Assembly (NCBI GenBank): GCA_030544215.1 | Contig: JARZZO010000009.1 | Span: forward strand, 50,587,129 to 50,651,128 | Source: Zantedeschia hybrid cultivar | Lineage: Eukaryota; Streptophyta; Magnoliopsida; Alismatales; Araceae | Reading direction: 5' to 3' | Length of the DNA stretch: 64,000 nucleotides | Shown here: one piece after another, positions 11,308 through 23,798 of the stretch | Layout: each line of letters opens with the position of its first letter | Numbering within the stretch: position 1 is the stretch's first letter | The notes under the pieces: generated by a model | Database searches by the model: none | What the model was told of the DNA's origin: nothing | What the model saw: the letters and a program-made list of their open reading frames with translations, nothing else | Translations under genes and position numbers: made by a program

Positions 11308-14300
11308 ATGGCTTCTCGGGGGAAGGACAAAGCTGTGATGCCCGAGACTGTCTCTGAAGATGTGCCAGTTTCTCCAACAGGGTCTTCTGAACAGACTCCT
11401 ATGACGGCTGAAGAGAGTGGGACTGTGATAAGTCCCTTTTACTTGACTCCTGCAGCAGGCATAGATGAGGACAGTGAACTACTGCAATTTTTTGAGGTTG
11501 CTGTCTTGGACCACCCGTTTGCCGATGAATCAGACGGCAAGGTTGATGAGAACAGACTTGTCTTCTCGGAAGGATTCTATAAATATAGACGGGACAAAGA
11601 TTATCCAGTTCATTTTCCGAGTGATCAGCATTTGTACAACTTCTTGCTTGACTTCAAGGTCAATGGAGTGCGTTTTGAAAGGAGGGCTTTTTATGCCGAG
11701 GATGCCATTTTGAAATTTCGAGACAACCTGAGGGGAACTATGAGCCGCGGCGAATCTTTGTTCAAGCTGGGTTATGCTAGAGACATGCTCATGCCCAGTG
11801 GGACTAATATCATGCGTCCTCAGGACGGCATTCTGACCCGCTCGCCTTCATTTACTCCTGCCAAGTGGGGCTATGACAGAGGTATCCCAGACTTGAAGCA
11901 GATGCGCCATAGGTTATTTCTTTCTCCATGTAAATGGGGCTTCAGAGAAGAGCCGTTGATTTTTTACTGTTTGGCCATGAAGTTTAGATTGAACGCAGCA
12001 ATGGGCTGGTTTGGTGACTTGAAGCTTAAATCCGGCCACAGTTTCAGAGAATATTTTGTAGAGTACATTGATTATGTCTTGAAGCATTACAATGATTTGT
12101 TGAGCCGAGTGGATCTTCTTGGTAGTATGTATGCCGCTCGATTCCGATACCCGATCTTCAAAGGCCTTTGTTGCGGCATGATCGAGGTATTCATGAAGGA
12201 GTTCAATACTTTTTATACTCCGGAAGGAGAGACATCTCTGGATTTATGGACTTTACATCAGCTTTCTGGCTTGCCCATTGATGGAGAGCCTTATGAAGAG
12301 ATATGCCATCCTGACATTGTCAAGGACAGAACAAACGGCAAAGGCCGCTATGCAACTTGGACGTCTTACAGATTCCTCTTCAAGGCTTATATGATTCTGG
12401 CTTTTGGCGAAGAGTCTCTGAAAAAGAGATCCCGCAGAGAGAGGACACGGGTCCGCGGAGTCGTCTGGCTTCGTTTCTTTCATAATGTCGACATTCGATA
12501 TACAAACTTTCCTGGGGCTGGTGAGACTCCAGTCTTCATAGGGCAGACAACCAGGCATCGAAAAGGATATCCTAATATCATCTTTGAGGAACATAAGAAA
12601 GATGCCAATCCCTTAGACTTGGATAGGAACACCCATCTGGCAGCATACTTGGCCTACTGGCTTTCGAATTTTGCTATTCCTCAGGGGGATGAGGGAGTAA
12701 TTCGTCCTGAGACTCTTTATGGAGCTTGTGAACTAGCCTGGGGAATTAAACTGTCTATAGCTCCAATTACTCTGTGCTTGATTTTTAAAACTCTTGGCCA
12801 AGTGGCTGAGCAGGAGAAACCACGAGAATTTAATGTTGTGGGTCCCATTCATTTCTTCAATGCCTGGGTGGCTTCTATTTTTTCAGAGTCTGCCCTGAAG
12901 AGCCTGGCTTCCCCTCGCATATTTCCACGCATGATTGAATATTTGAGTGTTGATGGAGGGGATACCCAGAAGCAAGTATATGAAATTCGCGGTATCTTGA
13001 CTGACACTAGGCGAAAAACTGAAGGGGACTTACGTTTTTGGAAACACACTGCCAATTCTTGTCCTCCAGTGAGCCCCTTTAAAGTATTTGCCGAGGGTAA
13101 TCCTGTTGAGTTCACCCATTCTCAGACCAAGCAGCTACTGAAGAAATCTGCATTGGATAGTCAAATTAGATCATGGCTTTTATCCATCAGACCTAGTGTC
13201 TTGGTATACCGGAAGGGATCTGTAGTTCACTTAGAACCCTATTATCCTTTCCGTTTTGGCCGGAATTTTGGATATGATCAGTGCATTCCTTCTTGTGATC
13301 ACATATTTTAGCTTCCTGATCGCCATCTTTTAGGCTCCAGCGGACTGCAGAGGGCCCGTGAATGGTGGGATTATTTCCACCGCTTTGAAAATGTTTCTTT
13401 CAGAATTCCTTCTGCTGTCCATGCTCCTCGTATGACATGTGAATATGTCAGATGGTGGCGAATGCGCACCAATATCTATAGCCAGAAGTGGACCCAATGT
13501 TGGAGCAATGCTGAGAAGAAAATCTTAGAGACCCAATGGGAAATCCCTTTTGATATAGAGTTCCATTATCTGCACTTCTTAGATGATAAGAATGCTGCTA
13601 AGTATGCAGAGAGACGGGCAGCTTATAAGGCTCGTCACAGAGATTCTTTACCCTTGATTGATCTAGAGTTGACAAGGCTGGATACCGAAGAGCTGAAGGG
13701 GGCTTTCTTAAAGCAATTTAATATTTCTGTGACTTCTGAAGATTGTCCCGATGTCGATTTCCCGGAAGAGGAAGATATCAGTGGCAAAGATTCTCAGCAA
13801 GCTCCTAAGAGTTTCTCAGGTATTCAGAGATTTTATATCCCGCACAAGGAAGAGAAGCCTGCTTTTTACAAGGGCACCAGTTGGCTACTTGCCCTTTTGA
13901 AATACTGTGGTGTATCCCAGGATTCCACTGCGCAGGATATGTTGGATGCAAAACTACCCGCTTCTTGGGATCATATAGATGGGTGGGGACTTGATGCTTT
14001 GCGCTTGGGCATTTGCTTGAGCGATAAAAAGCATTATGATCTCAGTAGCCTAGCTTCTCAAGCAAAGACGATGAATGATGTCATATATATTGTGAAAGAG
14101 GCTTCGCTTAGAGATAAGTCCTCCATATATGAATATTGGCCTTTATCAAACTGTAATGAAGGCGATTGCTGTAAGTATATGCATTTGTACTTGATTTCTT
14201 TTGAGCTTTGTGCTTTTCTCTGCTCATATGAATTGCTTTCTTCTTTTACATATTCTTGTAGTGCTGGCGGCCAAATATTTGACCCAACAGCATCGGAGGG

Positions 14301-16270
14301 CAGTGGCTATTGCAAAGAGACCATCTTTCTTTCCTCCTGTACATTCTAAAACATCAACCCTGCATCCCCTGTGGAGGTCAGTGCTATAGGGAGGGCGGTT
14401 GCCGCTGCCAAAGAGGCGCGTACAAAGAAGAGACAAGAGCCTGCCCCTGAATCTCTTCCTCCTGTCAATTTGCCAGTGCTTGCTGAATTTGAAGCTTTTA
14501 TAGCAAAGACTGCCAAGCAGGCGAGTGCCCTGGTTTCTCCATCCCCAGCCAAGGGTGGTATGCACTATGCTTTTGATTTATGCCTTTCAGAATTTTGACA
14601 TTGATGATGAACAACTTCCTTTTGTTTCCATTACAAGGAGGGTTAAGCAGGCTGCAAAAAGATTTTGCAAAGGGCCCAAAGAATCTGTCCCCCCTGAAAA
14701 GATTGTTCTGCCTAAGCGCCAATCCTCGAGATTATTGGCTCAGACAAGGAAAGAAGAAACTAATGATACTTTTTCCGGTGTGGAAGAAATAAGCGGCATT
14801 CCTCCTTCACCTTCTATTTCTTCCCCTACTATTGAACATATTAGTAGTGAAGCTTTGCCAGAGACAACTATCTGGTCGCCTCCGAGGGATCAAGGTAACC
14901 CTTCTGAGACTTATAGCAATAGTGATTTCATTTCACTACTAAATTTCTAACTTTGACCATATAGGTTTTGAAGCAACTGAAGGCTTGATATCAAAGACTC
15001 ATCAAGTTGAAATAATGCAGTCTGCTATGGTAATTTCTTTTTGCTACATCTTTTCCTGCTTTTTCCATCATTTAAGCTTAACTTGTATATATTTTGAATA
15101 TCAGGCATCCCCGGCTCACGCGGAAATGATGGAAATTCCTCATGTCCCGACTGAAAGGGACATGGATTTTGAAATATCGGCCTCCATACCAGTTTCTTCT
15201 TCTGAAGAGGCAGAAGTTGTTTTTGCTGAAGATGCGGAACCAGAAGAGACTTCAATGGTTCCAACTGTCATAACTTCGACGGAGGTCATTACCTTTTCGG
15301 ATATCAAGACCGTAGAACTTCAGCTCCTGATCTTGCGGATATTGTGGCTACTTCAGAGTATGGCGGGGTTGACTCGGGAACAAGTTCACCGAGTCAACAG
15401 GTGATAGTATTCCGTCCTGTCCCCTGTAGATTAAACTCTGCTGAACATATTCTTCGGCTTATTGATATTGTGACTCATATATGCACATCATCCCTTGTAC
15501 AGATTTCTTCTGAGCCAATTACTTTAGCCGGACCTTCCGCCTTTATAGTTGCTCTGCCTACAGCTAAACTTAAAGAAAGTGACTTGCCCCCAACCATATC
15601 AAGCATTGTAACTGTCACATCTGCCCCTTCTATTACCGAACCTTCATCCAGTTCAGTGCCTTCCTCTTCTCGTCAAACAGTCAGGGACTGGACTTCAGTG
15701 GATGAATCCATACACATTGCAATCCCTTCTATTCCTGCTGGTTCAGGCATACAGGGTGTTGATGTCCTTGGCGCCAATATCAAGCTTTTACGACAAATTA
15801 TATGCCGACAGCCTAGTTCATCATATGATCTTCTGCACCAGCAAATTGAGAGCATGACTACATGGATTCATCTGGCAGGAGCTTCTTTGGATGAATATAT
15901 TCACTCAGTTATACAAGATCGACGCCAAGCCTTGTCTCTTCAGCAGCATGAATATAACTTGCAGATGCAGCCTGTTTCTCTTCAAATTTCACAGCAATAG
16001 GCAGAAATAGCTGGCTTTGAACAGAAAGAAAGCTTGTTGGTGGAAAATATTCAGCGCTTATAGAATAAACTTGCTGCTGCGAAAGCCGAATTGGAAACTT
16101 TAAGGAACAGTTTACACAGATGTCAAGATGATCTTCTGGTTTCCCAGGGCCTTCTTGAAGCATTATCTAGTGAAGTTTCCAAGCTGCAGACTGAAGAAGA
16201 AGCTCTTCTTGAATTGCATACTCAAGTTGGAGAAGGACTTCCACTGCTGTTTATTTTACTTGAAGATCCA
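11308..16270 (+). pseudogene. Antisense plant mobile domain (PMD) gene of element 1, decayed
   Basis: The gene runs opposite to element 1, between integrase and the 3' LTR. The start at 11308 follows a clear splice acceptor. PMD-like features include LWTLHQLSGLPIDG near 12245-12285 and AYLAYWLSNF near 12645-12670, followed by IRPETL. The frame is open to a TAG at 13309-13311 and then continues in the same frame to 14170. Introns with GT-AG borders are seen at 14171-14261, 14895-14964 and 15030-15104. Frameshifts lie near 14365 and 15320, and further stops at about 15998 and 16061, in a C-terminal part that looks coiled-coil. PMD proteins in plant genomes include MAIN and MAIL1, linked to transposon silencing. 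What a transposon-borne copy does is unknown. It is clearly no longer intact. Confidence 0.8.
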
Positions 16271-16460
16271 TGATGTTGTTTATACTTGAACTTTGTACTT
16301 GGGAAGGGTATTTCCTTTTTGCTTTTCCATGTAAGCTAGGATGGAAGTCATTCTTTGTAAACTTTCGGCACATTATAAAGAGAATTTTGTATCATATCCC
16401 CCTTTCAATGAATGTCATACTTGAATTTCTTCTTTTTTTATTTATTCACTTTACCGACCC
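16271..16460. other. Downstream region of the PMD pseudogene
   Basis: A/T-rich sequence with no conserved frame, probably the 3' untranslated part of the plus-strand gene. Confidence 0.3.
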
Positions 16461-16606
16461 AAGTGCCCTTTCAGGTTTTCACCGGAGTCGGCCCCCTCTT
16501 GCTTTTGCCCGTGCGCCCTTTCGGGTTTTCACACAGCGGGGTTCCCGATTTTGCCTGTAGCGCCCTTTCGGGTTTTCACCACAGCCGGGTATATTGCCAT
16601 TGTTTC
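16461..16606. repeat. Three 48-bp repeats with CCCTTTCGGG core
   Basis: GCCCTTTC(A/G)GGTTTTCAC recurs at about 16464, 16512 and 16560. The period is 48-49 bp and the sequence between copies varies. Confidence 0.8.
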
Positions 16607-17029
16607 CCTTGACCGCAGAAGGTACGATCAAGTCCGGCGAGGCATCTCTATTTTTAAGCCCCTTTTGATTTTTCTCTCATCATTTTTTTTATCCCTCTCT
16701 CTCCCCTTGTTGTAGATGAAGTAGAGTGAAGTATGCATCTATGGTAGCTGCAAAGCTGAAAGGAAAAGATTTCAAATGAAGATGACTTAACAATGTTTAT
16801 TGGCTTCCATAACTAACAATGTTATGGGGATTATTGAAACTTAAAAAAGAAAGGACAGAGTGAGAGAAGCAATGAATACCTCAATCACTTGTTTATTGAA
16901 AATGGCACAAATCGTAAGGGTCTGAGCCTTTATTGGGGTGGCAAAGATCTTAAGGATCTTAACCACTATGCAGGGTGGCAATAGACCGGAAGGGTCTATG
17001 CCATGAAAATCCTAAGTACCAACGACTGA

Positions 17030-17289
17030 CTCATAGGTTTTTGGTTGTGGTAACATAGGTATGATTTGAAATGCATGAACCCAAAATACTTCAAGCAGAC
17101 TCATAGGTTTGTAGCCCGAAGTAGACAGGGGTGTTTGAATGATGCAAACTTAGATACCTAGGTCATGAGGACCCTAATTATCAATGACGGGCTTAAAGGC
17201 TTTTGGTCATGATAACTAGGGATGATTTTGAATGGATAAACCCTAATACCATAGCAGACTCATAGGTTTGTAGCCGAGGTAGATCGGGA
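17030..17289. repeat. Two degenerate repeats of about 165 bp
   Basis: GCAGACTCATAGGTTTGTAG occurs near 17095 and again near 17255, with related flanking text on movement of 'gacttaggtt'-like stretches. The units lead into the 138-bp array that follows. Confidence 0.55.
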
Positions 17290-17983
17290 GTACGGAGTAC
17301 TCTTCTCAGAGACCCAGTAATTTCAGGGATGGCGGAGTCATGAGGGACCCAAGCCATCAGCCGGTACGACGTAGTCATTGAAGACCCCGGTCGACTTATT
17401 TTGCTTTGATTTGAATTTGCTTGATTGGTGACGGAGTACTCCTCTCGGAGACCCGGTCTTTCGGGGATGATGGAGTCACGAGGGACTCGGGCCAGCCACC
17501 GGTGCGACGTAGTCGTTGAAGACCCCGGTCGACTTACTTTGCTTTGCTTTGAATTTGCTTGATTGGTGACGGAGTACTCCTCTCAGAGACCCGGTCTTTC
17601 GGGGATGACGGAGTCACAAGGGACCCGGGCCAGCCACCGATGCGACGTAGTCGTTGAAGACCCCGGTCGACTTACTTTGCTTTGATTTGAATTTGCTTGA
17701 TTGGTGACGGAGCACTCCTCTCGGAGACCTGGTCTTTCAGGGATGACAGAGTCACGAGGGACCCGGGCCAGCCACTGGTGCGACGTAGTCGTTGAAGACC
17801 CCGGTTGACTTACTTTGCTTTGCTTTGAATTTGCTTGATTGTTGACGGAGTAGTCCTCTTGGAGACCCAGTCTTTTGGGGGTGACGGAGTCACGAGGGAC
17901 CCGGGCCAGCCACCGGTGCGACGTAGTCATTGAAGACTCCGGTCGACTTACTTTGCTTTGATTTGAATTTGCTTCCACTTGGA
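17290..17983. repeat. 138-bp tandem array, five copies
   Basis: ACGGAGTACT-like unit starts lie at 17292, 17431, 17569, 17707 and 17845 (periods 139, 138, 138, 138). Each unit has GACGGAGTCACGAGGGAC and GTGCGACGTAGTCGTTGAAG segments and ends with TTTGAATTTGCTTGATTG. Copies differ by a few bases each. The array lies in the 3' untranslated part of element 1. Confidence 0.9.
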
Positions 17984-19600
17984 TTTGACTTTGGGTTTAA
18001 AATTGAGTGGCGGTGCTGAATGCATCCAGGCCACTCCCTTTGTTTTGAGCTTGCTTTGAATTTGAACGGTAGAGTCTTCATGACCCAGACCGATTTGTAT
18101 TTGGATTTGTGCTTGAATTTGAGCTTGAACTTCTATTTGAGCTTGAATGGCGGGGTCGAATGAGCTCGGGCCACCTTTCTTGTTTTATGCTTGGATGGCG
18201 GAATCCAGCAGGACACATGCCAATTTGCATTTGGATTTGATTTTGAACTTGAGCGGCAGAGTCTTGCTGACTTGGGCCGATTTGCATTTGAACTTGAGCC
18301 TGGATTTAGGCTTGGTTTTTGCATTTGAACTTCAATTGGAGCTTTTGAACTTGTACTTTGAATGGCGGGATCGAATGAACCTAGGCCATTTTCTTGCTTT
18401 CAACTTTGCTTTACTCTTGGATTTTGAACTTGAATTTGAGCTTGAACTTGGATTTAAGCTTTGAATAGCGTGGTCGACTAGACCCAAGCCATCTTCTTTT
18501 GCCTTCAAATTTGCTTTAAACTTGGATTTCAAACTTAAATATAAGCAGCGGGTCCTGTTGACCCAAGCTGACTTATACTTGAATTCGTGCTTGCTCTTGG
18601 GCTGGAGCTTTAAATTTGAACTTTGAACTTGAATTTGAACTTGAATTTAAGTGACAGGTCTTGTTGACTCAAGCTGATTTGAATTTGAGCTTTGAATGTT
18701 AACACCTGAGCTCGAGCTTGAACTGGAGCTTTGGATGTTTGAACTTGGATTTGAACTTAAGCTTGAATTTGGACTTGAACTTAGATTTAAGCAGCGGATC
18801 TTGTTGATCCAGGCTGCTTCATACTTGGATTTGAAGCTTGGTTTGGAACTTGAACTTGAAGTTTAAGCTTGAATTTTGAGCTCGAATTTGAAGAGGAGCT
18901 TTGAATTTAATCGGCGAGTCCTATTGACCCAGGCCGATTTAAACTTGAATTTGAGCTTTGAATGGAGGGGTTGAATAAACCCGGACCATCTTCTTTGTTT
19001 TGACCTTGGATGGCGGAATCAAAATGAAACCGGGCCATCTTCTTTGTTTTGACCTTGGATGGCAGAATCAAATGAAACCAGGCCATCTTCTTGCTTTCAA
19101 CTTTGCTTGAAACTTGGATTTTGATCTTGAATTTAAGCAGCGGGTCCTGTTGACCCAGGCTGACTTATCTTGAATTTGTACTTGCTCTTTGGCTGGAGCT
19201 TTGAACTTGCATTTGAACTTGTATTTGAGCTTGGATTTTGAGCTCGAGTTTGATTTGAAGCTTTGAATTTGAACTTGAATTTGATCTTGAATTTAAGTGG
19301 CGGGTCTTGTTGACTCAAGCCGATTTGCTTTTGAGCTTCAGCTTGCCTTTCAGGCGGAGCTCTGGATTTGAATTTGAATTTGAATTTGCTCCTTAAGTTG
19401 AAGCTACCTTGAACTTTGAACTTGAATTTTGAACTTGATTTTTTGCTCGAGTTTAAGCTGGAGTTTTGAACTTGAGTGGCGAAGCCTTGCTGACTCAGGC
19501 CAGTCCATACTTGACTTGGAGCTTGTATTTGAATTTGTGCTTGAATTTGGCTTGGATTTGCATTTGTACTTGAAATGGCAAGGTTTAGCAGGACTCGGGC
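17984..19600. repeat. TTGAAC/TTGAATTTGAGC low-complexity tract
   Basis: Six-base-like units (TTGAAC, TTGAAT, TTGAGC, TTGGAT) are repeated for 1.6 kb. Every 100-200 bp they are interrupted by a short GC-rich phrase such as GCGGGTCCTGTTGACCCA or GGCGGAATC. Minus-strand frames give Lys/Phe/Ser/Asn-rich strings that I judge non-coding. Confidence 0.8.
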
Positions 19601-19944
19601 CATCTTCTCTATTTCTTTGTAGCTTCTTGTCCCCTGTTCATTGAAGAGACCAGGTTGCAATACATATGCATGTCTATATCAAACAATTTCAGAATCGGAA
19701 AACATCATCGATTCAGATTAATTTGATTGAAAATTTCAATCGGTTATAAAACGGGAAGCGGGAAATGATTTATACTCCCTCCGCACCGGGTTTGCCTCGG
19801 CACCATTGCCCGACTAGCGGGATAGTCGTGCCAACTTTTTCTTTTTCTTTCTTTTTCAATGGCATTTCGTCATTGGCAACCCATGAGGTATTTTGGGGCG
19901 GCTTCGTAAAGCCTTTTGGAGCCTCTTCAATGTCCTTGGCTCAA

Positions 19945-20425
19945 ATAGGTAGGTTAATTTTACCATGCCGTTTAAGAATTATCGTCTCGGGGGAATACAT
20001 CTCGAGAACTGGATGATTTCTTTTGACTGTCTTCATGGTGATCATATTCACACCGTAGACAGTGCTTCATATATTTTTTCAACCTTCGCTTGGAAAGCAC
20101 GGAGGTGGCGTATGATAGCGCTTCATATGTTTACCATTTAAGGGAGGAAACTGCACTTCTCCCTTATGATTGATGAGGCTTATATAGGCAGGTTAATTTT
20201 ACCAGGCCATTTGAGATTTATAATCCCGGGGGAATACGTCCCGAGAACTGGATGATTTCTTTGACTGTCTTCATGGTGATCATATTCACACCGTAGACAG
20301 TACTTCATATATTCTTTTCAACCTTCGCTTGGAAAGCACAGAGGTGGCGTATGGTAGCGCTTCATATGTCTGCCATTTAAGGGAGGAAACTGCACTTCTC
20401 CCTTATGATTGGTGAGGGTGTATGC
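19945..20425. repeat. 239-bp tandem duplication at the end of element 1 pol
   Basis: GAGAACTGGATGATTTC occurs at about 20004 and 20243. Both units contain the stretch with GGAAAGCACRGAGGTGGCGT and end with GGAGGAAACTGCACTTCTCC. The second unit overlaps the C-terminal coding end of integrase on the minus strand, so the first copy is a duplicated gene end plus downstream sequence. Confidence 0.85.
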
Positions 20426-21682
20426 TCCTCCTTCATAATCAGTTTTGACGACATAGGGGCCGATTCAATTACTGGTCAACTTCTCTTTTGGATTTGACGC
20501 CATGACTTCTCTTCTTTTGACCATAACTAGGTCTCCTTTCTTGAAGGCCCTTTCTTTGACTAGTCTATCAAATGCTCGAGCCATGCGAGCTTGATATATA
20601 TGGATATTTTGTTGGGCTCGAAGTCTATCGCCTTCCAAGGCTAATAACTCCTCGAGCCGCCTTTCTGCATTTGATTGATTTCCTTTGATAAGCTCCTGCT
20701 CTATGGCAATGCGCAAAGAAGGGACTTCCAATTCAGTTGGCACGACTGCCTCTGACCCATATACTAAGGAATAGGGAGAATAGCCTGTTGGAGTTTTGTG
20801 TATGGTTCTGTAAGCCCATAATGCTTCATACATTCTTTATTCCCAGTCTTTCTTAGTTAAATTGACTCTCTTTGCTAGAAGGTTGCATAAAGTCTTGTTA
20901 AAGGCTTCTACTGACCCATTAGCTTGTGGATTGTAGACTGTGGAGGTCCTCTAATCAATTTTGAATTTCGCAGCTAGCTTGTATATGATTTGATTTCGGA
21001 AGCATGTTCCATTATCTGAAATGATTCAACTGGGTGCACCATATCGGAACAACATATTTTGGCGGAGGAACCTTTCAACGGCTTCCCCAGTGACTTCTCT
21101 TAATGCTATTGCTTCGCCCCATCTGGAAAAATAATCCGTGGCAGCCAGAATATATTTAGCACCTCTTGAGGAGGGTATGAATGGGCCGACAACGTCCATC
21201 CCCCATTCGGCAAAAGGCCATGATGGTGCTGTAGGGTGCAAGGGCACCGGAGGTTTTCTTGGAATTGGGCCATGTTCCTGGCATTTGTGACATGATTTGG
21301 CATATTACGCACAATCATCGAACATTGTGGGCCAGTAGTAGCCCAATTGTTTGAGTTGATTTTTCATCATGGGGCCAGACTGGTGAGCACCACAGACCCC
21401 AGTATGTATTTCCCTCAAGGCTTCAACTATCTCTTTTGGCAACAAGCATCTGAGGAGAACTTTTCTTTTGCCATCATATGTCACTCGAAAGAGAGTGTCT
21501 CCTTTGTATTCATATGAATCCTTAATACGGATCAGTTTAGCACGCTTGATTTGGGTGCTTGGCAATATTTTATGTTTGAACCAGTCGAGAAGCATTTCCC
21601 TCCAATCAGGCATATCGACTTCTTCCACTGCACATACTTCTGTTTGCATTTCTGTTTGTTCTCCCAACATAGTTGGTAACAA
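20360..21682 (-). pseudogene. Element 1 integrase (pseudogene)
   Basis: Minus-strand fragments give the zinc-binding HHCC region (IHTGVCGAH ... YYWPTM near 21320-21420, with CHKC just after), the catalytic core with WGMDVVGPF near 21200 and SDNGTCFRNQ near 21000, and the C-terminal part with ALWAYRTIHKTPTGYSPYSL near 20780. The order and motifs match Ty3/gypsy integrase, which inserts the cDNA. In-frame stops occur near 21303, 21026, 20837 and 20465, so the protein is not made. It lies directly downstream of RT-RNaseH in the usual order. Confidence 0.88.
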
Positions 21683-23798
21683 TCTTCTGTTCTTGACCCA
21701 TATTTCAAGAGACCCCTCTGGCGGCAGAGCCAGAGAACTTGCTAATTTAGCCAGAGCATCAGCTTGAGCATTTACACTGCGATTGATATGGTTGATTTCA
21801 AAGAAATAGAATCTTTGTATCAGCTTGAGGGCCCTTTTGTGATAAGGAATCAGCTCAGACTTTTTGACATTATATATTCCTTAGACTTGGTATATAATCA
21901 ACATTGAGTCTCCATAGACTTGAATCATTTGAATGCCCATATCCAGAGCAACTTCCAGGCCAACTATCAAAGCTTCATATTTAGCTTCATTGTTGGTGTA
22001 TGGCTTAGTTAAGGAACACGAGGTATGCAGAACCTCGCTTTCTGGAGATATCAGGACAATGCCTGCCCCGACCTTTGTAGTGAATGTACCATCTTGTGCA
22101 ATTGCTGAACGGGAGGCCCCACCAAAATATAGCTGCCATATCTTTTGTTCTGTATGGTTAGCTTCTAATGTTTCTTCATCTGGCAGGTCGGTGACCAACG
22201 GTGAATCTTCTGGCACTGGATGTGCTGCAAAGAAGTCTGCAATAGCTTGACCTTTGATGGCTTTCTGAGGAACATATTTGATGTAGAACTCCATGAGGAG
22301 GACTGCCCATTTGCCCAAACGACCTTTCAAGGCTGGTCGATTGAGGATATATTTGAGAGGATCAGCCCTAGAGATGAGCTGGATTTCATGTGATAGCATA
22401 TAATGCCTAAGTCTTTTAGCTGCAAAGACTAGGGCCAAACATATCTTTTCGATAGGTGAGTACCGGAGTTCAGCCCCGATCAGCCTCCTGCTTAAGTAAT
22501 ATAGTGCTTGCTCTTTGCCTTCTTCATTGTCTTGTGCCAGCATTGCCCCCAAAGAAGTCTCCTGAGCAGCGATATATAAGATTAACGACTGGCCTTTGAT
22601 AGGTGCCCCTAGCACAGGTGGCGATGCAAGGTATTGCTTGATTTTCTCAAGCGCATTTTGACATTCATCATCCCATATGAATGGGGCGTCTTTCTTCATT
22701 AATTTAGAGAAGGGTTCACACCGTTCGGCTAGGTTGGATATGAACCTTAGAATGTATGCGAGCCGTCCTTGAAGGGACTGCAGCTCTTTGAGATTCTTTG
22801 GAGGTGGAAGCTCCTGGATAGCTTTGATTTTGGCTAGGTCTATTTCAATGCCCCTGTATCTGACAATAAAACCTAGAAATTTGCCACTTGAAACCCCGAA
22901 GGCGCACTTCATGGGGTTCATTTTCAAACTGTATTGCCTCAGCCTTTCAAATATGGTGCGGAGATCTTGCATATGATCTTTCCTTTTTCTTGGTTTTGAC
23001 AACTAGGTCATCAATATAACATTCAACTTGTTGATGAAGGAATTCATCAAATATTTTGGTCATTGCTCTTTGGTGTGTTGCACCGGCGTTCTTAAGGCCG
23101 AAGGGTATTCTTTTGTAGTGGAAGATTCTTTTAGGAGTTCTGAAGGCAGTATGGATCTTATCCTTATCAGCCATCTATATTTGATTATATCCTGATGATC
23201 CATCCATAAAAGACAAAGCTTCATGTCCTGTGGTGGCATCGACCATGATTTATGTAATAAGCACTGGGAAGTCATCCTTTGGGCATGCCTTGTTTAGATC
23301 TCTAAAGTCTACACAGATTCTGATCTGTCCATTCTTCTTTTTGACTGGAACAATATTTACTAGCCATATTGTATATTGATTTTATAGTATGAAGCCGACA
23401 TCAATTAATTTGTCGACTTCAGCATTGATTTTGTTTGTCAGCTCCGGCCTCATTCCTCTCGGAGCTTGCTTGATTGGCTCGATGGCTGGATCAATGGCCA
23501 GCTCGTGTTGAGCTATTTCTGGATCTAACCCAGGCATTTCTTTATAGGACCAGGCAAAGCAATCCCCGAATTCCTTCAAAAGTGAGATAAATGCTTGCTG
23601 TTGTTCTTGACTGAGCAATGCACTTATATATGTTGGTCTTGGGTCTTCTTTAGAGCCCAAATTGATTTCAAGGAGTTCATCAACCATGGCTTGTCCTCCA
23701 TCTTCAAGTTCTGGAGGTGCTGGCTGGAGCTCCATTAGATCTTCTTCATTTACTTCTTCTTCAATTTCTGCTTCAATTTCGTTGACTTCTTGGTCCAT
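21683..23798 (-). pseudogene. Element 1 reverse transcriptase and two RNase H domains (pseudogene)
   Basis: The RT N-terminal part (DCFAWSYKEMPGLDP near 23500-23550) leads to a YIDD catalytic box near 23008. An open stretch 23002-21881 follows, with the RT thumb (GFIVRYRGIEID, PPPKNLKEL), the first RNase H (ALYYLSRRL, then IEKICLALVFAAKRLRHY), and a second RNase H (WQLYFGGAS, then NNEAKYEAL and VYGDSMLI). Two RNase H domains mark the Tat clade. Stops lie near 23380, 23260 and 23170 and a frameshift near 23000. In the second RNase H the first expected Asp is replaced (FGGA instead of FDGA). It is non-functional. Confidence 0.9.

Noticed and set aside
14554..14598. Fourth intron of the element 1 PMD gene ending at TTTCAG near 14590
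   Set aside because: The acceptor looks good, but the only nearby donor would make an intron of about 40 bp, too short for plants. Left unassigned.
11308..16270. PMD gene as an ordinary host gene
   Set aside because: It lies between integrase and polypurine tract, within one duplication-bounded element, at the same antisense position as gene A of element 3.
17984..19660. Minus-strand frames rich in Lys, Phe, Ser and Asn
   Set aside because: They are translations of TTGAA-type simple repeats, so their composition is explained by the repeat alone.
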